DNA of 53,893 nucleotides, from the IMG/VR virus record IMGVR_UViG_3300024247_000805, positions 1 to 53,893 of that record, one strand, 5' to 3'. Every line of letters starts with the position of its first letter. Position 1 is the stretch's first letter. The notes under the pieces are model-generated. The model saw only the letters and a list, made by a program, of their open reading frames with translations. It had not been told where the DNA came from and ran no database searches. This DNA comes from a virus. The translations under genes and the position numbers were made by a program. Shown piece after piece: positions 1-7,282 of the stretch.

Positions 1-189
1 GCACCTGTAGCACCTTGATCACCTTGAGCACCTGTAGCACCTTGATCACCTTGAGCACCTGCAGCACCTTGATCACCTTGAGCACCTGTAGCACCTTGAT
101 CACCTTGAGCACCTGTAGCACCTTGGTCACCTTGAGCACCTGTAGCACCTTGATCACCTTGAGCACCTGTAGCACCTTGATCACCTTGA
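1..189. repeat. Seven tandem copies of a 27-bp repeat (collagen nonapeptide)
   Basis: The 27-bp unit occurs head to tail at 1, 28, 55, 82, 109, 136 and 163, with only single-base variants (copy 3 has gcagc, copy 5 has ttggtc). Each unit encodes G-A-T-G-A-Q-G-D-Q on the minus strand. The array may continue left of the window. Near-perfect copies suggest recent expansion by slippage or recombination, which would change fibre length. Confidence 0.95.
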
Positions 190-908
190 GCACCTGCAGT
201 ACCTGAATTACCTGTTCCACCCTGTGGACCCTGTGGACCTTCAGGACCTTCAGGACCTTGTGGACCTTCCTCGCCTTCTAAAGAATCTATAAAAGCACTT
301 TCATCACCTATATTACCCTGAGCTAACCATAGTTCATAAGCACTTTGACCTGCTGGACCTGGGTTAGGAGTAATAATGTTATCAAAAGGTCCTCCAGTTT
401 GACCTGTTGTTCCGTCTTGACTTGTAGATGCAGAAACACCATCACCTGACATTGCATCATAGACACCATCACTAGTGTCTCCATCTACTGCGATTGGAGA
501 GTCATACCCGGTAACAAGAAGTCTAAAATTTGAACCAGCAGCATGGATAGCATTAAAATACATTCTACTGTATGTTACGCCGTTTATTACCCACGCGAAG
601 TTGATAGTATTACTATCTAAATTTCCAAAATTTGGATCTTTTCCATCAATTGTTGTCCATAGACCCCATGTTGTACCGTCCCATAACCAAATTTCTAATT
701 TAGAATCAGAGTTTGGGTTAATTCTATTCGTTGGTATAAAAACACCTACACCTGTTTGAGTAGAGGATGCTTCAAATCCTTGAGAAGAATTAGTTGGTGG
801 AGTATTCGCTTGTAAAACATCAGGCGCATAAGAACTGGGATGAAGTGTAAGGTTATTCTTGAGTTTAAACTCATGTTGAGTTACCGTACTTGGATTTAAT
901 TCCGCCAT
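1..908 (-). CDS. Collagen-like tail-fibre/adhesin protein (3' end outside window)
   Basis: An open frame runs from the ATG at 908 to the left edge without a stop, so the C-terminus is missing. The first ~170 residues form a non-collagenous domain. It carries VDGDTSDGVYD, which resembles VDGDPSDGI in the fibres at 35741-36475 and VDSDPSDGI at 32825-34396, so the three proteins probably share an N-terminal module. Next comes Gly-X-Y sequence (GPQGPEGPEG), then near-identical GATGAQGDQ nonapeptides up to the edge. The visible collagen part has no lysine, unlike the fibre at 32825. Collagen-like stretches are common in phage fibres, so a virion fibre role is likely; the exact location is inferred. 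A late-promoter-like box lies 231 nt upstream, beyond a structured leader. Confidence 0.8.
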   Translation of the reverse strand, partial: MAELNPSTVTQHEFKLKNNLTLHPSSYAPDVLQANTPPTNSSQGFEASSTQTGVGVFIPTNRINPNSDSKLEIWLWDGTTWGLWTTIDGKDPNFGNLDSNTINFAWVINGVTYSRMYFNAIHAAGSNFRLLVTGYDSPIAVDGDTSDGVYDAMSGDGVSASTSQDGTTGQTGGPFDNIITPNPGPAGQSAYELWLAQGNIGDESAFIDSLEGEEGPQGPEGPEGPQGPQGGTGNSGTAGAQGDQGATGAQGDQGATGAQGDQGATGAQGDQGATGAQGDQGAAGAQGDQGATGAQGDQGATG

Positions 909-1211
909 TTTTTCTTAATTATTATTTTCTATTTTTAGCGTTATTGCTAATTGAGCGTTATTGCTCTCATGAAAGTAAACAATATTAGGGCGATGTTTAA
1001 ATTCATCACTATGTTATAAAATTTATTAGGGTAAAGTTTTAAAACACAGATTTGTTCCATTCTATTGAATGGTTTGTTTTAAAACTAATTAGGGTTAGTT
1101 TCTAACTATGTACTTAATTTTAGGGAATTAAATACAAAATTATATATCATTTTAATTCGTAAGCGTGCGCTTGCACGGGGAGTTTGTAATATTATTAGAT
1201 TATAATATTAG
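909..1211 (-). promoter_or_regulatory. Long structured leader between LOG gene and fibre gene
   Basis: I see no gene in this ~300-nt gap. It holds a 12-bp perfect inverted repeat (1035-1046 with 1075-1086) enclosing a second hairpin with a TATT loop (1057-1062 with 1067-1072). It also has two copies of GCGTTATTGCT (near 938 and 955), several TTAGGG-like words, a short AAGCG/CGCTT hairpin near 1160, and a late-promoter-like box at 1139-1148. It probably forms the 5' untranslated region of the fibre mRNA. Confidence 0.55.
1139..1148 (-). promoter_or_regulatory. Late-promoter-like box upstream of fibre gene
   Basis: Minus-strand GATATATAAT, the recurring motif of this window, 231 nt upstream of the fibre ATG. 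It resembles the T4 late promoter TATAAATA in composition. Promoter activity is inferred from recurrence upstream of unrelated genes. Confidence 0.45.
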
Positions 1212-1880
1212 TTAAAAGTTGTAGTCAGTTTTGTCTATGTTGTCTAGGATATAATCCATTGCATCCCTAGCGGTATCTACTATTTTAAATAGATCTAGAT
1301 CTTTTTCTGAAATATTACCTTCTTCTTTTAACATTGTTTCTTTAATCCAATCTAACATAGGATCCCAATAGCCTTTACCGACTAATACAACAGGAACCTT
1401 TCTCATATGTCCAGTTTGAATTAGTGTTAATGTTTCAAATAATTCATCTAAGGTACCGAAGCCCCCAGGAAATGCCACAAATGCTTGTGAGTATTTAAGA
1501 AAGAATACCTTTCTAGTAAAGAAATATCTACAATCAACAAGTTCGTCAATATAATCATTTTCCTTTGCTTCAAAAGGAAGTTGAATTTTTAAACCAACAC
1601 TTATTTGATCGGTTTCAAATGCACCGAAGTTTACAGCTTCCATAATACCAGGTCCACCGCCACTAATTACACCATAACCATTTTGTGTACAATGATATGC
1701 AAGCTCTGATGCTTGTTTATAATATTTGTGTAAACTGTCTGTGCGGGCTGAACCAAATATTGAGATACATGGTCCAATTTCTGATAGTTGATCGAAGCCT
1801 TTTATAAATTCGCCTTGAATTCTTAGCACTTGCCAAGCATCTTCAGCTTTTTTGTTTTTAGACCATTTTTTACTATTCAT
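1212..1880 (-). CDS. LOG-family protein (cytokinin-riboside phosphoribohydrolase-like)
   Basis: The 222-residue protein has the LOG/TIGR00730 signatures SGGGPGIMEAVN (about residues 73-84) and PGGFGTLDE (138-146). These form the nucleotide-binding and catalytic motifs of the family. LOG enzymes release a free base from nucleoside 5'-monophosphates; in bacteria the true substrate is often unknown. Length is normal for the family. The GATATATAAG box at 1883-1892 abuts the start codon. A role in nucleotide metabolism during infection is plausible but inferred. Confidence 0.88.
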   Translation of the reverse strand: MNSKKWSKNKKAEDAWQVLRIQGEFIKGFDQLSEIGPCISIFGSARTDSLHKYYKQASELAYHCTQNGYGVISGGGPGIMEAVNFGAFETDQISVGLKIQLPFEAKENDYIDELVDCRYFFTRKVFFLKYSQAFVAFPGGFGTLDELFETLTLIQTGHMRKVPVVLVGKGYWDPMLDWIKETMLKEEGNISEKDLDLFKIVDTARDAMDYILDNIDKTDYNF

Positions 1881-1882
1881 AT

Positions 1883-1892
1883 CTTATATATC
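1883..1892 (-). promoter_or_regulatory. GATATATAAG box abutting the LOG start codon
   Basis: A variant of the recurring box, with only two bases between it and the ATG at 1880. That spacing is too short for an ordinary -10 element, so transcription would have to start within the gene, or the box has another role here. Confidence 0.3.
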
Positions 1893-1955
1893 AAGGGTAG
1901 GCTATGAAACGCCCGTTTATTTTTACTTAAGAGATAATATAATATTCATATATTA

Positions 1956-2108
1956 TTATTTAACATGTTCTATACTATATTCTACATTAAATCTATCTAG
2001 TATATTAGTTGAAATATTTATACCCGATTGAGTATATGTTTTAAATTCTACATCATTTGCCTTTAAAATGTAGTAAGGTTTTTGATAATCATCCTTTTCC
2101 AAGCTCAT
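1956..2108 (-). CDS. Small hypothetical protein, 50 residues
   Basis: An ATG at 2108 opens a 51-codon frame (begins MSLEKDDYQKPYYILKAND) ending in TAA at 1956. It overlaps the 3' end of the 2089-2286 gene by 20 nt, like its neighbours in this chain of coupled small genes. The product is soluble and mixed-charge, with no recognised motif. It is the last gene before the ~75-nt gap ahead of the LOG gene. Confidence 0.6.
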   Translation of the reverse strand: MSLEKDDYQKPYYILKANDVEFKTYTQSGINISTNILDRFNVEYSIEHVK

Positions 2109-2286
2109 TAAAAATGCCTCTTTCTTTTTTTAATTCTTCAATAGCTATTCTATAAGCCTCACTAGTGTCTACTTTGTCTTTAGCAATATAATATGCAGCA
2201 TATTGTTCTATAAGAGTTTTGCTAATGCCAGCAGTCTTTGCTTCTTTTAAAATAATATCTACGTAAATATAATCTAACTCGTTCAT
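2089..2286 (-). CDS. Small hypothetical protein, 65 residues
   Basis: A predicted mostly helical, charged 65-residue protein (MNELDYIYVDIILKEAKTAG) with no recognised domain. It sits between two other small genes on the same strand; the downstream 50-residue frame overlaps it and the upstream gene ends 2 nt before its start. This packing is typical of phage accessory operons. Function unknown. Confidence 0.65.
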   Translation of the reverse strand: MNELDYIYVDIILKEAKTAGISKTLIEQYAAYYIAKDKVDTSEAYRIAIEELKKERGIFNELGKG

Positions 2287-2288
2287 TT

Positions 2289-2462
2289 TTAATTATTTTT
2301 TTTGAGTACGTAATAACCTTTATTTTCTTCTAAAATATTAGCGTTAATATATTTATTTAAAATTTCTAGAGTCTGCTCTCTATTTAATTTAATAATATGA
2401 CTTTCTATATAATTAATTTTTAAAGGTGCTCTAAATTTAAGTAAATCTTCTTTATTTATCAT
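2289..2462 (-). CDS. Small hypothetical protein, 57 residues
   Basis: An ATG at 2462 opens a 58-codon frame (MINKEDLLKFRAPLKINYIE...) that ends at 2289, 2 nt before the next ATG, and overlaps the preceding gene by 11 nt. The C-terminus (ENKGYYVLKKNN) could be a small winged-helix or beta-hairpin element, but no family is recognised. The coupling on both sides is the main support. Confidence 0.6.
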   Translation of the reverse strand: MINKEDLLKFRAPLKINYIESHIIKLNREQTLEILNKYINANILEENKGYYVLKKNN

Positions 2463-2766
2463 TTATCTTTTTTTCAGTGTTTAAGTATTTTATCCATTCA
2501 ATAGATTTTTTACAAAGTTCATATTCTTCATAGTTTTCCATTTTATCTAGATTGTGTTCTAATGCATCTAAAAAATTATCTCTTTTAATTGCCATTATAA
2601 AATCATCCTTTGCGTGTATTGCATATATGAATTCATCTTTGTTATTTTCTAGAGCCCATATAGTTTTTTTAACTAGTAAGGTTCCCATCTCTTTCTCTCT
2701 TACTTTCATTTCAAGAAGAAGTGCTTCTTCATCTACTCCTTCAAATTCTATTACTTCATCTTTCAT
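2452..2766 (-). CDS. Small protein with UVR-like C-terminal helical hairpin
   Basis: The 104-residue protein ends with LEHNLDKMENYEEYELCKKS, which resembles the UVR motif of UvrB/UvrC and McsA (a two-helix interaction module with an acidic, tyrosine-bearing turn). Two other small proteins in this window (10154-10459 and 40282-40611) end the same way. It lies 9 nt downstream of the phosphomannomutase-like gene. The UVR link rests on motif similarity only; the rest is unknown. Confidence 0.6.
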   Translation of the reverse strand: MKDEVIEFEGVDEEALLLEMKVREKEMGTLLVKKTIWALENNKDEFIYAIHAKDDFIMAIKRDNFLDALEHNLDKMENYEEYELCKKSIEWIKYLNTEKKINDK

Positions 2767-2775
2767 TTATACGTA

Positions 2776-3525
2776 TTAAAAATTTTCATGTGGATGCCAA
2801 TTGTAACCGTCGACTTCCTGTTTTAAAAGTTCATATGTTTCTTGCCAATCTTTAACTTGATTAATCTTATGGAACCCTCCTTCTAATACTTTAGCTAGAT
2901 CATAATCGTTTCCGCCTGGTAATGTCTTATCTCCATAAAATTTAATTACTGGATTGCCATCAAATCTTTTTAAGATCCATTCTTTGGCTTGACTTTTATT
3001 GGCTCCTCTTGGGTGGATGTCAATTGAGATTTGACCACCAACTGAAGCCTCTAATTCTGGAAAGCTTTTATTTATTATTTTAGCAAACTCAAGTCTTTCT
3101 CCATATCCATCATCCCATTTTCCATATTTATCTCTTTGTTCTTGTGTGCAATCTCTACCAACAACTGAAAAATTAACTAAGCCAATTCTTCTTTCAATAT
3201 GATTAGAAGTTTGAGTTCTCCATTTACTAATCTTTAAAAAAGATTCTAATAATTCAATAAGATCTTCGTTTGGCTCCCAATTGTTTCTATAAACTTCTTC
3301 TCCTTTTACAAAGATATGGTTACCACAACTTTGTAAACAACCTGCTGCAGCATGCCAAACTTCTTTACCAACCTGTTCAATTGTTTTATCTTTATCAGAG
3401 CCGGTTACTAAATAAACATAATTGTATTGACAAAACTTTATAAAAAAACTTTGAAATTCTGGATCCATTTTTAATCTTGATGGACTTAGTGTTCCATCTA
3501 CGTCAAATGCATATACTGTTCTCAT
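2776..3525 (-). CDS. Eukaryotic-type phosphomannomutase (HAD superfamily)
   Basis: The 249-residue protein matches PMM1/PMM2-type phosphomannomutase throughout. FDVDGTLSPSR carries the nucleophile Asp8 and general acid Asp10, followed by VTGSDKDK, VVGRDCTQEQR (about 121-131), GGQISIDIHPRGANKS (163-178) and YGDKTLPGGNDYDLA (197-211). The family interconverts mannose-6-phosphate and mannose-1-phosphate, the precursor of GDP-mannose. Length is normal (human PMM2 is ~246 residues). Most bacteria use an unrelated alpha-phosphohexomutase, so a phage copy is unusual. It could feed the many glycosyltransferases in this window. A plain Cof-type HAD phosphatase is the alternative, but the paired PMM motifs argue against that. 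Confidence 0.88.
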   Translation of the reverse strand: MRTVYAFDVDGTLSPSRLKMDPEFQSFFIKFCQYNYVYLVTGSDKDKTIEQVGKEVWHAAAGCLQSCGNHIFVKGEEVYRNNWEPNEDLIELLESFLKISKWRTQTSNHIERRIGLVNFSVVGRDCTQEQRDKYGKWDDGYGERLEFAKIINKSFPELEASVGGQISIDIHPRGANKSQAKEWILKRFDGNPVIKFYGDKTLPGGNDYDLAKVLEGGFHKINQVKDWQETYELLKQEVDGYNWHPHENF

Positions 3526-3529
3526 ACAT

Positions 3530-3539
3530 ATTATATATC
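3530..3539 (-). promoter_or_regulatory. GATATATAAT box next to the phosphomannomutase start
   Basis: A full match to the recurring box, four bases from the ATG at 3525. It sits in the 43-nt gap between divergent genes. Confidence 0.35.
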
Positions 3540-3568
3540 GTGATTAAAAAAAGTTTAATAAATACAAT

Positions 3569-4168
3569 ATGAATTATTTTACCATTAAAGTCGAGGCTGA
3601 AGAAATTTATGTTGAAAAGAAAAGTAAATTTATAGCTTATACATTTCCAATTAAAAGTGAAAATATATTTAAAGAGGCTTTAGCTGATCTTAAGGAAATT
3701 CATCCTAAAGCAAACCATCATTGTTGGGCTTATATTTTTGGAGACAATAGTGAAATTAGAAAGTGTTCAGATGATGGAGAACCTTCAGGCGCTGCTGGAC
3801 TTCCAATACTTGGCCAACTTAAAAGCAAAAAACTTACTTACAGTGCATGTGTAGTTGTTAGATATTTTGGAGGAATTAAACTTGGAAAAGGCGGTATGAT
3901 TAAGGCATATAAAGAGGCAGCTAGTCAATCGATAGAATGTACCGAGATTAGTGAAAAGGAAGTTTGTATTGATTATAGGGTAGAGGTTAAGTACGCTCAC
4001 GTCAATAGAATAATGCAGCTCGTTAAACGTAATAACATTAATATAAACTTTCAAGATATATCAGAAACCTCTATCTTTAGAATAGAGGTTCCTTTAAATA
4101 TTGTTGAATACGTTGATAGTGTTTTAGAAAGTTTTGTAATAGAATTTTCTAGAGAATTACCTAACTAA
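3569..4168 (+). CDS. YigZ/IMPACT (UPF0029) family protein
   Basis: The 199-residue protein shows family signatures: KKSKFIAYTFPI near the N-terminus, HPKANHHCWAYIFG, SDDGEPSGAAGLPIL (about 71-85) and VVVRYFGGIKLGKGG (96-110). Family members have an RNase PH/S5-like fold. Mammalian IMPACT regulates GCN2; the biochemical role of bacterial YigZ is unsettled. Length matches bacterial YigZ. It is transcribed divergently from the phosphomannomutase gene, and its 3' end overlaps the convergent glycosyltransferase by 8 nt. Confidence 0.92.
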   Translation: MNYFTIKVEAEEIYVEKKSKFIAYTFPIKSENIFKEALADLKEIHPKANHHCWAYIFGDNSEIRKCSDDGEPSGAAGLPILGQLKSKKLTYSACVVVRYFGGIKLGKGGMIKAYKEAASQSIECTEISEKEVCIDYRVEVKYAHVNRIMQLVKRNNININFQDISETSIFRIEVPLNIVEYVDSVLESFVIEFSRELPN

Positions 4169-5330
4169 TTGTATTTGTTTTCCAATCATAAGACCAACGT
4201 TTAAATCTATCATTGACTAAATCATCTAGTAGCCTATTATAATTATCTAACATTTTTTCATTTTCTATTGTATACCTAGAAATTATCTTTCTCATTCTAT
4301 TCATATAGTCTTCGTCGCTGTTATGATTAGCTATTACGTTTTTAATTGCATCAACTGCACCGTCTGCATCAAACCCTTCATAGTAATATCCTAAGTCTTT
4401 ACATAAATGTGCATTATGAACTAATGGCCAACCTAACCAACATACATCAAAATATAAATAGTTAAGTGGATTTTCTATTTGCCAACTAAGAACCATGTCT
4501 ACATACTTTTCTAAAACCATATGAGTTTGAAACCTATCTTCAGCCGTTAATATTTTTTTATTAAATAAATCAGTGCCATGTATTAGCTTTTTAAATGTAT
4601 AATTATCTTTAATTCTAGAAGCTCCAATTAACATGACCTGTTCTAATTCTCCTTTTTCATATTTTACAAATCTTTCTAAAATAACAATAGGGTAAATACA
4701 ATTTTTCATAATAGAAATATTAGGTTCCATTACTGCAACCTTTTTTATATCTCTTTTTGTGTAATTACCATAATTATTAGATTTAGCATATTCTTCTAGG
4801 GCTATTGGGTTCCATACAAATGGAATTACAGTAGCCTTATTACAATCTCTTCTATGCTGATAAAAATATAGATTAGTATTTTCCATTTGAGGAATTGACC
4901 ATATTTGATCGGGACTAACTAAATTAGCTTCTCTTTCAGGTTTTTTACTTCCATCTAAATGATCATATAATATTTTTTCACTATCTATTAAAAAGTGATT
5001 CCCACATTCATAATTAACTAATTTAACATTATTATTAAGTTTTTTCCAAACAGTGTACCAGGGTTTTTCAATACTTATACCTAATTGAATTAATACATCA
5101 AATCTAATTTTAAGAGAAGCTGCTATTTCAACACATCTTACTTCTTCTATATTTTCTATTATTTTAACTAATGATTCTACAGACTTTTCATTATCTTCAG
5201 TTTTATTAAATATTAACATTATGGAATGTCCGGCCTTTGAAAGAGTAGAAGCTAAATATATTGCATTTTGATTTATTCCATTTGACCAAATAGAACTATT
5301 CCTTAAATTTATAGTTATACCTATTATCAT
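4161..5330 (-). CDS. DUF2827-like glycosyltransferase
   Basis: The 389-residue protein looks like a GT-B glycosyltransferase of the DUF2827 type. It has an N-terminal Rossmann-like half (MIIGITINLRNSSIWSNGIN), a long middle, and a C-terminal block containing NPLNYLYFDVCWLGWPLVHN and GYYYEGFDADGAVDA, characteristic of that family as I recall it. Donor and acceptor are unknown. It begins 3 nt after the upstream adhesin-like gene, suggesting co-expression and possible modification of a virion adhesin, though host-surface glycan is equally possible. Confidence 0.75.
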   Translation of the reverse strand: MIIGITINLRNSSIWSNGINQNAIYLASTLSKAGHSIMLIFNKTEDNEKSVESLVKIIENIEEVRCVEIAASLKIRFDVLIQLGISIEKPWYTVWKKLNNNVKLVNYECGNHFLIDSEKILYDHLDGSKKPEREANLVSPDQIWSIPQMENTNLYFYQHRRDCNKATVIPFVWNPIALEEYAKSNNYGNYTKRDIKKVAVMEPNISIMKNCIYPIVILERFVKYEKGELEQVMLIGASRIKDNYTFKKLIHGTDLFNKKILTAEDRFQTHMVLEKYVDMVLSWQIENPLNYLYFDVCWLGWPLVHNAHLCKDLGYYYEGFDADGAVDAIKNVIANHNSDEDYMNRMRKIISRYTIENEKMLDNYNRLLDDLVNDRFKRWSYDWKTNTIS

Positions 5331-5332
5331 GA

Positions 5333-6373
5333 TTAATGCTTTAAATCTATATAAAGTTTATATGTCATTCCACTCTCAGACAATTGTTCTTCTCCATCTG
5401 CGTCAGGAGATGATAATGTAAAATTAATCTTATTTATATAAGAACCTGGATTTTCAACGTCTTCAATAGAAGTAAAATATTCCATTTCAACTGCATATAA
5501 ATCATTTGCTAACAGTGTCACGTTTTGCATTTGCTGTTCAGTAGTAAGGGTCCATGTGTAATTATTTCCAACAGTAGATGCATTGGCAGCTGTGCTTATA
5601 TCTTCAATAATAAATGTATTATCATGTTTTTCCTTTGCATCATCATGTGTACTATATTTTACACCAAATGGTTTAATACTATGATCCCATATTATATATG
5701 ATTTTCCACCTGACATGTCTAATAACTCTTCAATTTCTCCAGCAGCGTCGCTTCCTCCTATTTTATCATAAGTTCCACTTGCACCATCTGGTATAGAAAT
5801 TACTTTAATTTCAGCATCTGTAACATCACATTGGAAAGCAATACTCATCATCATTCCTACTCCTCCACTTGAACTAGTATGATTTCCATAATAGTCTATA
5901 AAGGGTATATCTGTAAAACCCTCGTATCCTGCTCTTTCAGTATTTATTTCCATTATCTTTCTCCAACCTGTTCCATAATATTGAGGATTGCTATTACGTG
6001 AAAAATAACCCCATACTTCTAGGTTTTCTTCACTATATATTCTAATACCATTATCTCTAATATAATCATCTCCTACTAGTTCTACATGTGGACAAATTCC
6101 AACTCTTCTATTTGTACCATTTGCTACCATGTTTTGAGAGCTTCCACTATGCGCATATGCTGAAAGATCTCTTTCATCTGACTTTAATATGATATTTTCA
6201 CCGTCTCCTACTTTAAATGAGTGTAGTTTTGGAACACTTATACCATCTGATCCAGATATTGCATCTCCTTCAGAATCAAATCTTCCATTATCTTCTCTTC
6301 CTAGGTGTAAGTTATTTCCACTAAATTCATTTAAATAGTTTTGTACTATTAAATCTGCTTGTCCTATTTTCAT
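5333..6373 (-). CDS. Virion adhesin/fibre-like protein, paralogue of next gene
   Basis: The 346-residue, Ser/Gly/Asp-rich beta-type protein has no transmembrane segment or signal. It shares an ordered set of motifs with the upstream gene: VGDDYIRDNGIRIYSEENLE then VWGYF here, against AGDNTKDDAITIFSDKDFS then VWGLF there. Both also have GW plus a GY.G segment and a C-terminal KLY..L end. The two genes are probably tandem duplicates of a receptor-binding or baseplate-associated protein. No known domain is recognised; the virion assignment comes from position among fibre genes. Confidence 0.65.
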   Translation of the reverse strand: MKIGQADLIVQNYLNEFSGNNLHLGREDNGRFDSEGDAISGSDGISVPKLHSFKVGDGENIILKSDERDLSAYAHSGSSQNMVANGTNRRVGICPHVELVGDDYIRDNGIRIYSEENLEVWGYFSRNSNPQYYGTGWRKIMEINTERAGYEGFTDIPFIDYYGNHTSSSGGVGMMMSIAFQCDVTDAEIKVISIPDGASGTYDKIGGSDAAGEIEELLDMSGGKSYIIWDHSIKPFGVKYSTHDDAKEKHDNTFIIEDISTAANASTVGNNYTWTLTTEQQMQNVTLLANDLYAVEMEYFTSIEDVENPGSYINKINFTLSSPDADGEEQLSESGMTYKLYIDLKH

Positions 6374-6394
6374 TTTTTTAATTTTTTTATTTAT

Positions 6395-7264
6395 TTATCT
6401 TAATTTATAATATAATTTCCAATTAGTCTCTTGGTTTTGATCCTCTATCATTGTAGAACTTATAGCTGTTACGTAATCACTACCATTTAATATTTCAGAT
6501 ATTACGCCTTCCATTGATTTAAATCCATCTGCTATAAAAAATGCACTTTTAATTCTTTTAGTTTCTGGAATAGTATATGTAATTTCGTCACCTGGTGCAT
6601 ATCCGCTTAAATCTATATCCACTTCAAAAATAGACATTTTTTTATCAACAGGTTCTATTCCTTCACTACCTTCATAACCAGTTCTTGTAAAAATTTCATT
6701 ATTAATTAGTTTAGAACCTTTAAGACTAATCATTCTATAATCATTAACGTCTCCATCAAATTTATAATCTAATATTAAATTACTACCGGTTTTTAAATCA
6801 GTTGTTGAATTGTTAGGATGCTTTGCAATATAAATATCGTGAACTTCACCGTTTGTTAAATCCTGTCCCGTTAAATTTGATTTTATATAATAAGATACAA
6901 GATAGCCATCCGTTCCACTAGGGTTATTATCTGACCATGTTAAAGTTACATAACCCTTATATTCAGGGTCAGTCACATCAACTTCGTCTAATTCAGTCCA
7001 CCCTTGAGCACCTGTAAACAGTCCCCATACACTAAAATCTTTATCACTAAAAATGGTAATTGCATCATCCTTTGTATTATCACCTGCTGTGCCATCTACC
7101 CTAGGCGCAATCCCTGTTAAATTATTAATAGGATTAGTGTTATTTATTACTGTTCCACTTTCACTAGATGAAAGTGTGAATTTTTCAATATCGCCTGTAT
7201 TATTAAATTGATTAGTAATGCTTGATATTATTGTTAATATTGATTGAGGTATATTCCAAATCAT
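6395..7264 (-). CDS. Virion adhesin/fibre-like protein, paralogue of previous gene
   Basis: The 289-residue protein resembles the 5333-6373 product across the VWG..F core and the C-terminal KLYYKL ending. A distinct C-terminal section contains VDIDLSGYAPGDEITYTIPE, a beta-sandwich-like pattern. The N-terminus (MIWNIPQSILT) recalls the MPQNILTND start of the next upstream BspA-like protein and may be a shared attachment peptide. The gene lies 18 nt downstream of that protein, in one transcription unit. Function is inferred from context. Confidence 0.62.
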   Translation of the reverse strand: MIWNIPQSILTIISSITNQFNNTGDIEKFTLSSSESGTVINNTNPINNLTGIAPRVDGTAGDNTKDDAITIFSDKDFSVWGLFTGAQGWTELDEVDVTDPEYKGYVTLTWSDNNPSGTDGYLVSYYIKSNLTGQDLTNGEVHDIYIAKHPNNSTTDLKTGSNLILDYKFDGDVNDYRMISLKGSKLINNEIFTRTGYEGSEGIEPVDKKMSIFEVDIDLSGYAPGDEITYTIPETKRIKSAFFIADGFKSMEGVISEILNGSDYVTAISSTMIEDQNQETNWKLYYKLR

Positions 7265-7282
7265 TTTTAATTTATTTTATTT

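Noticed and set aside
1-189. Possible CRISPR array
   Set aside because: Units are contiguous with no unique spacers, and they encode Gly-X-Y in frame with the fibre gene.
15-206. Plus-strand frame of repeated Thr/Leu/Ser/Cys units
   Set aside because: It is the antisense shadow of the collagen-encoding 27-bp repeats.
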